Shown here: one piece after another, positions 55,584 through 64,000 of the stretch
Numbering within the stretch: position 1 is the stretch's first letter
Layout of the letters: the number at the start of each line of letters is the position of its first letter
Assembly: GCF_020541265.1 (NCBI RefSeq)
Contig: NZ_CP045925.1
Span: 930,001-994,000, forward strand
From: Profftia lariciata
Lineage (GTDB): Bacteria; Pseudomonadota; Gammaproteobacteria; Enterobacterales; Enterobacteriaceae
Direction of reading: 5' to 3'
DNA length: 64,000 nt
Translations under genes and position numbers: made by a program
The notes under the pieces: model-generated
Seen by the model: the letters and a program-made list of their open reading frames with translations, nothing else
Database searches by the model: none
What the model was told of the DNA's origin: nothing

Positions 55584-56675
55584 ATGGGATATAAATGTGG
55601 TATTATAGGTTTACCAAATGTCGGTAAATCTACTTTATTTAATGCATTGACTAAAGAAAAAATAGAAGCAGATAATTTTCCTTTTTGTACTATTGAACAA
55701 AATATTGGCATTATCCCAATGCCTGATTCACGCCTCGATCAGTTGGCTAACATTGTAAAGCCACAACGTATTGTCCCAACTATTATGGAATTCATTGATA
55801 TTGCAGGATTAGTAAAAGGATCTTCACAAGGGGAAGGTTTAGGAAATAAATTTTTAGCTAATATTCGAGAAACTGAAGCTATTGGTCATGTAGTACGTTG
55901 TTTTGAAAATGATAATATTATTCATGTAAACAACAAAGTTGACCCTGCAGAAGATATTGATATTATAAATACTGAACTCGTACTATCTGATATAGATACA
56001 TGCGAACGTGCACTATATCGTATACAAAAGAAAGCTAAAAGCGGTAATAAAGATATAAAAAATATATTAATAACTTTAGAAAAGTGTTTATTTCATCTAG
56101 AACAAGCAGGTATGTTGCGTACGTTAAATTTAGAAAACCAGGAAAAAGAAGCAATCCAGTATTTACGTTTTTTAACATTAAAACCAATTATGTATATTGC
56201 TAATATTAGTGAAGATGGTTTGCAAGATAATACACATTTAAATACTGTATATAAAATAGCTGATAAAGAAAATTCTGTTGTTATTGCTGTATGTGCTGCC
56301 GTGGAATCTGATATCGCTATATTTAATGAAGCTGAACGTTATCAATTGATATGTGAGATGGGTTTACAAGAATACAGCCTTAAAAATATTATCTATGCTG
56401 GTTATAAAATGCTCAATCTACAAACGTATTTTACCGTAGGTATGAAAGAAGTACGTGCATGGACTATTTCTATTGGCGCAACAGCTCCACAAGCAGCTGG
56501 TAAAATTCATACTGACTTAAAAAAGGGTTTTATTCGTGCACAGACCATATCTTTTGATGATTTTATTACCTATAAAGGTGAACAAGGTGCTAAAGAAGCT
56601 GGAAAAATGCGTTCAGAAGGTAAAAACTATATAGTAAAAGATGGAGATATAATAAATTTTTTATTTAAATGTTAA
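55584..56675 (+). CDS. ychF: Redox-regulated P-loop ATPase/GTPase YchF (OLA1 family)
   Basis: Universally conserved ribosome-binding Obg-family NTPase that prefers ATP. 363 residues, full length. The P-loop GLPNVGKST is at 9-17, the G3-like DIAGLVKGSSQGEGLGNKFL follows, then a coiled-coil insertion and the C-terminal TGS domain (WTISIGATAPQAAGKIH, ending VKDGDIINFLFKC). It is adjacent to pth, as in E. coli. Confidence 0.97.
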   Translation: MGYKCGIIGLPNVGKSTLFNALTKEKIEADNFPFCTIEQNIGIIPMPDSRLDQLANIVKPQRIVPTIMEFIDIAGLVKGSSQGEGLGNKFLANIRETEAIGHVVRCFENDNIIHVNNKVDPAEDIDIINTELVLSDIDTCERALYRIQKKAKSGNKDIKNILITLEKCLFHLEQAGMLRTLNLENQEKEAIQYLRFLTLKPIMYIANISEDGLQDNTHLNTVYKIADKENSVVIAVCAAVESDIAIFNEAERYQLICEMGLQEYSLKNIIYAGYKMLNLQTYFTVGMKEVRAWTISIGATAPQAAGKIHTDLKKGFIRAQTISFDDFITYKGEQGAKEAGKMRSEGKNYIVKDGDIINFLFKC

Positions 56676-58583
56676 TTGCATACTTTTAATTTTAATAATT
56701 ATTTTATAATTCTGTTAATTATTAAAGATTAATTTTTTGAAGTTTATTTTGTATATCTTTAGTGTAATTAAAACTAAAATAAATGATTTTAATTTTCATT
56801 AAAAATTTTATTAGTGAACAAAGTCAATAAATTTAATATTTATTATTTATATTGTAAATGATCATTAAAGATATTATATAATAATATTACCTAATTACTT
56901 GATTAGTTTTTAAAAAAATACAGAGCATAAATTTATCATACATATTATTTAGTTTTTTATAATGTATTATTAATATCATATAACGTCAAAAATAATTTTT
57001 TAATTCTAATTCATACATTAAATAATATTAATATTTAAGTATATTATTATAATAATAATTTTATTTACTTAAAATACTATTTATAATACAAGTATTATAT
57101 ATTAATTATTTATTTTAGTATTATTATATAATAAAAACATTATATCTCATATTAATTATTGTTTACTTTGATTTAAAATATATAACAATACACAATAAAA
57201 TTGTACTATTACTGTTATAATCATATGCGAAAAATATATACAATATGCTCTTAAATATTACTTGTCATATATAAAATAATAAAAATAAGTTTTTAACTAC
57301 TTGATTAAAAATCATATAATATTCAAAGTTAATATTTCAAATAAAATATATTGAAAATAACTATAATGTAAATTAACATAATTTGTTTTATTTATATGCA
57401 TTAATCAATTTAATAATATTATTATATTGCTATACTAGCTATTTTTTACGTATTCCAGTAATATTATTTATAATATATAATAATCTTTTATAAATAAAAC
57501 ATACAATATATAATATTAACAAATATTTTTATTAAAATATTAATAAGCAATCGATTGTATCTTATGTAAGTAGAGATATTATTAATTTTTTATATACAAT
57601 GTTTTATCATTTATATAAGTAATATTTTAATAAATTATTTATCATATGATAGATATACAATCAAAATAATTTTTATATATATTTATATAATCAACATATA
57701 ATAGAGTATAAATAAATGATTTCTAAATAAAATAACAAATTGCAGTATAGTAGTACTATTAATTATAAATATGAATATTTTAAATATTATATATTATAAT
57801 AATAGTTATTTATTATATATTAATAGCACTATATAGCATATAATTCGTAAATTTGTTATATTTAAACATATTAGATATCTTTTACACAATAACTAAAATA
57901 TTGCTCAAATATTATTAAAATAATAACAAAGTGTTTATTTTATTGATTCGTTCTTAATATATATAATTAATTATATTCTATATAAAATATATTGTTATAT
58001 ATATTAATCTGAAATAAAATATTATTATCAGTAATATTCAATATATTTATATTTATTTATCAACAGACTAACAATAAGATTTATATAAAAATTTGTTATT
58101 TTGAAATTATTATGTTTTGCATTACGTAATTAATAATTTAGTATTATTACATGTGTATACTATTTAAAAAACAATAAATAAAAATCATTATTTATTGTTT
58201 TTTAAATTAATAATTTTTGATAAAATAATCATGTCCTAAATAGGTAATAAAATATCAAATATTTAATAATGTAGTAAGTTATTTAATATTGATATATAAT
58301 ATGATAAATATAATATAATACTTTATATAGATACTAATAATATTAAATATTTTTTATTCAATACAATAAAATATTATAATATTATTTAATTAATTCTTAA
58401 ACCATAGAAAATTTAATAAATATTAAAAATTGTAATATTAAATTTTATAATTATTTTAAATCATAATAATAATTATTTTATAATTTATTTAGATCATTAT
58501 ATAATTTTATTATAGTATGATATAATATAAAAATATCAAATGACATTAATAATTATTTATTGTAAAGATAGATTAAAGAATTT
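56676..58583. other. Gene-free stretch between ychF and def
   Basis: About 1.9 kb. Only AT-rich sequence with scattered short dyads, for example AATAAATAAAAATCATTATTTATT near 58185 in two halves. No gene remnant or RNA gene was identified. Confidence 0.6.
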
Positions 58584-59093
58584 ATGATACTATTGTCGAT
58601 ATTACATTTTCCTGATAAACGGCTTCGCACTATAGCACAGCTGGTAACAGAAATTACACCGAATACTAAGCATATAATTAATAATATGCTTTACACTATG
58701 TATGCAAAAGATGGCATAGGTTTAGCTGCTACTCAAATAGATATTCACCGTCGTATTATAGTAATTGATATATCTGAAAATAAAAATAAACCTTTAGTAT
58801 TAATTAATCCTGAATTAATAACAAGCTATGGTCAAATCAGTATTAAAGAAGGTTGCCTATCAATTCCCGAACAACATGCATTAATTGAACGTGCTGCATA
58901 TGTAAAAGTAAAAGCTTTAGATCATAATGGAAAGTCTTTCATACTAGAAGCTGAAAATCTCTTAGCTATCTGCATACAGCACGAAATAGATCATTTATTT
59001 GGAAAACTATTTATTGATTATCTCTCACCATTGAAACGTTATCGTATAAGTAAAAAATTAAAAAAAACTTATAGACATTTACTTAAAGCCTAA
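58584..59093 (+). CDS. def: Peptide deformylase
   Basis: Removes the formyl group from nascent proteins at the ribosome; iron-dependent metallohydrolase. 169 residues, as in E. coli. The three motifs are GIGLAATQ (44-51), EGCLSIP with metal ligand Cys91, and HEIDH with His133, Glu134 and His137. It is 29 nt ahead of fmt, the enzyme that adds the formyl group to initiator tRNA, so both ends of the formylation cycle are in one operon. Confidence 0.97.
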   Translation: MILLSILHFPDKRLRTIAQLVTEITPNTKHIINNMLYTMYAKDGIGLAATQIDIHRRIIVIDISENKNKPLVLINPELITSYGQISIKEGCLSIPEQHALIERAAYVKVKALDHNGKSFILEAENLLAICIQHEIDHLFGKLFIDYLSPLKRYRISKKLKKTYRHLLKA

Positions 59094-59122
59094 ATAATTT
59101 TTATTGACATAGGAACATAAAA

Positions 59123-60079
59123 TTGTCTCAATCTTTACGTATTATTTTTGCTGGAACTCCTGATTTTGCAGCGTGTTATCTTGATAAATTATTATCTTCA
59201 GAACATAAAATAGTTGGTGTATTTACACAGCCAGACAGACCATCAGGACGTGGAAATAAGATTACATATAGTCCGGTAAAGATTTTAGCAAAAAAATATA
59301 ATATACCTATATTTCAACCAATATCATTATGTTTAATGGAAGATCAATATTTAATTTTTGATCTTAATGCTGATGTAATGATAGTAGTAGCTTATGGTTT
59401 AATATTGCCTATAACTGTGTTAGATAATCCACGTTTAGGTTGTATTAATGTACATGGTTCACTACTTCCTCGTTGGCGTGGAGCAGCACCTATTCAACGT
59501 GCCTTATGGTTTGGAGATACTATAACTGGTATTACTATTATGCAAATGAATAATGGATTAGATGCTGGAGATATATTACATAAAATATCTTGCCCAATAA
59601 CAGCTCAAGATACAAGTGCAACGTTATATAAAAAATTAGCACATATAGGTCCTAAGGAATTATTAGATACATTAATTAAGTTAGATAATGGCACTATAAA
59701 TCCTAAAAAACAAGATGAAAACATGGTAACTTATGCCCATAAGATCAGCAAAAAAGAAGCACTTTTAAATTGGAACTTATCTGCCATACAACTTGAACGT
59801 TGTATTCGAGCTTTTAATCCATGGCCTATAAGTTTTTTTATACTGAATTGTCAACAAATTAAAGTTTGGCAAGCAAAAGTTATTGTTACTAATCATGGTG
59901 AAAAACCAGGCACTAATATTAGCGCAGATAAACATGGAATTGCTGTTGCAACTACTAATGGTATTTTACTAATGACTCATCTACAACCATCCGGTAAAAA
60001 AATTATGTCTGCACTAGATTTAATAAATTCTCGTCGTGAATGGTTTCAACCAGGAAAAATTATAGGTACTACTAGATAA
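59123..60079 (+). CDS. fmt: Methionyl-tRNA formyltransferase
   Basis: Formylates Met-tRNAfMet with 10-formyl-tetrahydrofolate. 318 residues. The start is TTG at 59123, preceded by AGGA 8 nt away, giving MSQSLRIIFAGTPDFA. The active-site segment INVHGSLLPRWRGAAPIQ carries Asn109 and His111; GLDAGDIL holds the catalytic Asp. The C-terminal tRNA-binding domain is complete to REWFQPGKI. rsmB and trkA, which follow in E. coli, are missing. Confidence 0.97.
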   Translation: MSQSLRIIFAGTPDFAACYLDKLLSSEHKIVGVFTQPDRPSGRGNKITYSPVKILAKKYNIPIFQPISLCLMEDQYLIFDLNADVMIVVAYGLILPITVLDNPRLGCINVHGSLLPRWRGAAPIQRALWFGDTITGITIMQMNNGLDAGDILHKISCPITAQDTSATLYKKLAHIGPKELLDTLIKLDNGTINPKKQDENMVTYAHKISKKEALLNWNLSAIQLERCIRAFNPWPISFFILNCQQIKVWQAKVIVTNHGEKPGTNISADKHGIAVATTNGILLMTHLQPSGKKIMSALDLINSRREWFQPGKIIGTTR

Positions 60080-62066
60080 ATTAGATTAGATGATGTGTTG
60101 TATGATATATTATTTTTATCAAACATTTACAATGTTATATGTGTATCTTGCGTTATTAAAAAAGTTACAGAAAATTATATAATAATTTATGAAATTATAT
60201 TATTCTAATAATAACTTTAAATATTAAATTAATAATAATTATTTTAACTGATTTTTATTATTACTAAGTTACGTATTAAATATAACATTAAAGAACATTA
60301 GATGATAGATTGATATATAACTAATAATTTTTCTGTATTTATTGTTAATAATATAAACAGATAATTATATAAATATAATTTATATTATTATCTATACTTT
60401 TATGCTTATTTATTTATATAATGTAATATATAGAGTTAATTATTTTATATATTTATTATCTTTAATAACTTTCATATTATCTATTAAATAATAGATATTA
60501 ATTAACTTATAATATTTAATATATTATCACAATAATATTATTTATTATATATATTTTAATATAAATTGATTATTAATAATACAAAATAAATATTATTTTT
60601 TTATATTATATATTATTATATACTAGATATAACATATGTTATAATACTACTAATATTTATTTAAATAAAAGAAATAAGTGCCTATGTCTTAATATTATAA
60701 TCATTTAATTATATTATAAATATATAATATATAAATCTATTTTTATAGATTTATATCTACGTTAGCATTTTATAAAATTATTTATCGTTTTTATTTATTA
60801 TATATTTTTAATAAAAATAGTAATTACCTTAAATAAGGTAATAGTGTTCTTTATGTATGCACTATGATAATAGCAATAATAATTTAATACATATTAAATC
60901 TCAAAAAAATAAAATTTTATTGTTTTTAATATTTATAACGATTCATAGAAATCAATTTATTATTTATAGGTTATATATCATATTAAGTGTTCATTTAAAT
61001 TAAATAATTTCATAAATTAATCTTGTATATATTTCATATATTATTAATGATATTTATAAAATAATTATTTTATAATTATTATTCCTATAATAATATTTTT
61101 ATTTTATCTAAAGTATATTAAATCTTGCTAAATTAAAAATCATAATAATTTACAATAATTCTATTTAGTAATAGAATTATATTAAATATAATAGGATATT
61201 ATTTAGCATATTTTCTAACTAGCAAATAAATTTTATGAAAACATTTAAATCTTTTATAGTCAAGCATGATATTTATAAAAATATTTTAAATGGTTCATTT
61301 ATATAACAAATAAAAAAATATTAATGAATTAAAATTTAAAATAATTATTTACATAAATATTCTAATATTACAATGTAATATTTTATTATCTATTTAATAA
61401 TATTATACCTACTAAATAATATTGAATATTAATTATTTAATAAAATTAATATATTTTTATACGTTTAATTATAATAATTTTTATATTATTTATGCTATAT
61501 ATAATATTTTTACAACAGTATATTATGAAATACTAATAATAAATTAAATAAATATAAAACAATATTATTCCTGTTTGATTAAAAGATTGTATATAATAAT
61601 TGTAGTATTTTTTACTATGAATTTATATATTATTATTTTATAATAATTTTTTTAACTTTTAACCTTATAGAATTTAATTATATAATAATAATATACAACT
61701 AATATCTATGAAAAAATTATAAAAAAATCTAGTAACTAAATTTAATCAAATTATTTTAGAGATATTTAATATTATTATTTATATTAAAGAGATAAAATAT
61801 ATATTTTTTATAAATTAATTATTATGTATATTGCTAATATATTATTAAAATAAAACAAACAATATTAATTTTGATATTAATATTTATGTAGTTAACTCTA
61901 AACATATTCATTATAATTGAATGTTTTGGTAATAGATACACTAAAGTACTAATACACATAAATACAAAAACATTTACATTAATATAATTAAATATTTCAA
62001 TAAAATAATAAGAAATGATTAATCATTAATAATTTTTACAGAATGTACATTATATAGGAATAAAAA
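60080..62066. other. Gene-free stretch between fmt and glnS
   Basis: About 2 kb, uniformly AT-rich. Neither rsmB nor any other remnant of the E. coli def-fmt-rsmB order could be read. No RNA gene found. Confidence 0.65.
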
Positions 62067-63740
62067 ATGAGCAAAAACGATATATGTAAAAATAACTTTA
62101 TCCGTCATATTATAGAGAAAGATTTAATATCTGGTAAACATAATATAGTACATACACGTTTCCCACCAGAACCAAATGGATATTTACATATTGGACACGC
62201 TAAATCTATTTGCTTAAACTTTGGCATTGCTAAAGATTATAATGGTTTTTGTAATTTACGTTTTGATGATACTAATCCGGTCGCAGAAAATATTGAATAT
62301 GTGCAATCAATAAAAAAGGATCTACAGTGGTTAGGATTTGAATGGAATGGTGCAGTGCGTTACGCTTCTGACTATTTTGATCAACTGTATCAATATGCTA
62401 TAGAATTGATTTTAAAAGGTTTAGCTTACGTTGATTGTCTTATTCCTGAACAAATACGACAATATAGAGGCACCTTAACTTTACCAGGAAAAAATAGTCC
62501 ATATCGTAATCGTAGTATTGCAGAAAATATTAAACTTTTTAAAAAAATGCGTAACGGTAACTATATGGAAGGAACTGCATGTCTTCGAGCTAAGATTGAT
62601 ATGGCTTCTCCATTAATAGTAATGCGTGATCCAGTACTCTATCGTATAAAATTTACTGAACACCATCGTACAGGCAAAAAATGGTGTATTTATCCTATGT
62701 ATGATTTTACTCATTGTATTTCTGATGCTTTGGAAGGAATTACGCATTCATTATGTACACTAGAATTTCAAGAAAACCGTCGCTTATACGATTGGATATT
62801 GAGTAATATTAGTATTAGAATACGTCCAACTCAATATGAGTTTGCTCGTCTTAATCTTACATATACTATTTTGTCAAAGCGCAAGCTAAACAAGATTATT
62901 GCGGAAAATATTGTAGAAGGATGGGATGATCCACGTATGCCAACAATTTCTGGATTACGCCGTCGTGGCTATACTGCAAAATCAATTCGTGAATTTTGCT
63001 TACGTATTGGTGTGACGAAGCAAGATAGCTATGTAGACATTTCTGCTTTAGAATCCTGTCTTCGTGATGATCTTAATAAAATTGCACCACGAGCAATGGC
63101 TGTGTTAAATCCTATTAAAGTAATTATTGAAAACATGTCTGATCATAATATAGAGATGATATCTATGTTAAATCATCCAAGCAATCCTGAGATGGGCACT
63201 CGTAGTGTACCATTTAGTAATCAGATCTATATAGATCGTTCAGATTTTCGTGAAATATCTAGTAAAAATTATAAACGCTTAGTATTAGGACAAGAAGTAC
63301 GTTTACGTAACGCTTATATAATAAAAGCCGAACGTATTGAAAAAAATAATAATGATGAAATTACAATCATTTATTGCACTTATGACCCAAATACATTGAA
63401 GAAAAATCCTATTGATGGACACAAAGTACAAGGTGTTATTCATTGGGTTTCGGTCAATCATGCACTACCTGCTACATTTTATATTTATGATCATTTATTT
63501 AAATTAGCTGATCCAAATACTACTGACAATTTACTATCTATCATGAATACTCAATCTTTGACTATCATGAAAGGTTTCGTGGAACCAAGTCTTAACACAG
63601 CAACTTCTAAAATAACTTATCAATTCGAGCGTAAAGGTTATTTCTGTATAGATTACAATCGATCAACATTTACTAACTTAGTATTTAATCGTACTGTTAG
63701 TTTACGTGAAACGCAAACTAACAGTACGATTAAATACTAA
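62067..63740 (+). CDS. glnS: Glutaminyl-tRNA synthetase, altered C-terminus
   Basis: Class I synthetase that charges tRNA-Gln directly. 557 residues (E. coli 554). HIGH at 41-44 in PPEPNGYLHIGHAKS, the KMSKS-type loop LSKRK at 269-273, and VEGWDDPRMPTISGLRRRGY are intact, followed by the two beta-barrel anticodon-binding domains. The protein follows the family to FNRTVSLRET and then ends QTNSTIKY, whereas E. coli ends in WAKVGE. Those last codons come from the right arm of a perfect inverted repeat (63665-63753) copied from the gene's own 3' end. The tail is not catalytic, so the enzyme is probably active. Confidence 0.96.
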   Translation: MSKNDICKNNFIRHIIEKDLISGKHNIVHTRFPPEPNGYLHIGHAKSICLNFGIAKDYNGFCNLRFDDTNPVAENIEYVQSIKKDLQWLGFEWNGAVRYASDYFDQLYQYAIELILKGLAYVDCLIPEQIRQYRGTLTLPGKNSPYRNRSIAENIKLFKKMRNGNYMEGTACLRAKIDMASPLIVMRDPVLYRIKFTEHHRTGKKWCIYPMYDFTHCISDALEGITHSLCTLEFQENRRLYDWILSNISIRIRPTQYEFARLNLTYTILSKRKLNKIIAENIVEGWDDPRMPTISGLRRRGYTAKSIREFCLRIGVTKQDSYVDISALESCLRDDLNKIAPRAMAVLNPIKVIIENMSDHNIEMISMLNHPSNPEMGTRSVPFSNQIYIDRSDFREISSKNYKRLVLGQEVRLRNAYIIKAERIEKNNNDEITIIYCTYDPNTLKKNPIDGHKVQGVIHWVSVNHALPATFYIYDHLFKLADPNTTDNLLSIMNTQSLTIMKGFVEPSLNTATSKITYQFERKGYFCIDYNRSTFTNLVFNRTVSLRETQTNSTIKY

Positions 63741-63753
63741 GTTAGTAAATGTT
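63665..63753. repeat. Perfect 39-bp inverted repeat at the glnS 3' end
   Basis: Left arm 63665-63703 and right arm 63715-63753 are exact reverse complements over 39 bp, separated by ACGTGAAACGC. Within the loop CGT and ACG can pair too, leaving a GAA triloop and one mismatch. The left arm codes for about residues 533-546 of GlnRS; the right arm supplies the last codons, the stop and 13 bases beyond. It would form a very strong RNA hairpin and may now serve as terminator. Confidence 0.95.
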
Positions 63754-64000
63754 ATAAAATATCAATTTATTGTCATAATTTATAAAAACATAATACAGAA
63801 CATAATGTAATATATTTACTATTTTTATCAATATGAATAAAAGATATACATTAATATGCATAGATTATAGTAATTATAAATATATATCCAATATATCCTA
63901 ATATATAAATAAAATAATGTTTACTGTATTAATATATTTAATGATGTCAAGAAATAATGATACAAGCAAAAACTAAAATATTATTTAAGAAAAATTTTAA
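63741..64000. other. Window end downstream of glnS
   Basis: About 260 bases of AT-rich sequence; only the tail of the glnS inverted repeat (to 63753) is notable. No gene starts before the window ends. Confidence 0.6.

Overview
The window looks like chromosome from a strongly reduced, AT-rich heritable symbiont of the Enterobacterales (Gammaproteobacteria). Nearly every protein aligns end to end, from my memory of the families, with the Escherichia coli or Yersinia orthologue. Gene order is conserved in small enterobacterial blocks: ppk-ppx, aspS/yebC, rpmF-plsX-fabH-fabD-fabG-acpP, yqgE-ruvX, potABC, minCDE, aroQ-accB-accC, pth-ychF and def-fmt. Between the blocks lie long non-coding stretches of extreme A+T (hand-counted lines down to about 7% G+C). 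By my sum of feature lengths only about half of the 64 kb codes for anything. There are no insertion sequences, phage genes or CRISPR arrays. I cannot name the species.

Layout: argS (-), then ppk-ppx (+) and the outer-membrane amidase amiD (+) occupy 0.2-8 kb; yebC and aspS (-) follow at 8.6-11.7 kb. A 7.8 kb gene-free stretch (11.7-19.5 kb) contains a roughly 3 kb sector of clearly higher G+C that I read as an eroded gene or genes. tilS (+) converges on the fatty-acid/phospholipid cluster rpmF-plsX-fabH-fabD-fabG-acpP (-) at 19.5-25.6 kb. A 23S-5S-tRNA-Asp operon at 27.1-30.4 kb has no 16S gene in front of it; instead a promoter resembling rrn P2 and an internal-spacer boxA precede the 23S gene. 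A znuC with a frame break in a run of nine A residues follows, then yqgE-ruvX, tadA and potABC on the minus strand to 38.2 kb. After a 4.9 kb desert the plus strand carries rplY, trmB, minCDE, aroQ-accBC, pth-ychF, def-fmt and glnS. A lone hha/ymoA-type gene lies on the minus strand at 49.4 kb.

How the genes fit together: the set is mainly core informational machinery (ArgRS, AspRS, GlnRS, TilS, TadA, TrmB, Pth, YchF, Def, Fmt, L25, L32, rRNA) plus membrane-lipid synthesis (AccB, AccC, FabD, FabH, FabG, ACP, PlsX), division-site placement (MinCDE) and a few less usual holdovers: polyphosphate kinase/exopolyphosphatase, the spermidine/putrescine transporter core without PotD, an H-NS-partner protein (Hha) and a peptidoglycan amidase. 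The biotin carboxylase half of acetyl-CoA carboxylase is here while AccA and AccD are not, and FabF is missing from its usual place after acpP.

I found no convincing new multi-gene system. The points most worth following are a perfect 39-bp inverted duplication that rewrites the 3' end of glnS, the A9 frame break in znuC, the 16S-less rRNA operon with a P2-like promoter, the strongly conserved GC-rich acpP leader, an Asp-to-Asn change at a catalytic position of RuvX, and the 3 kb fossil sector upstream of tilS.
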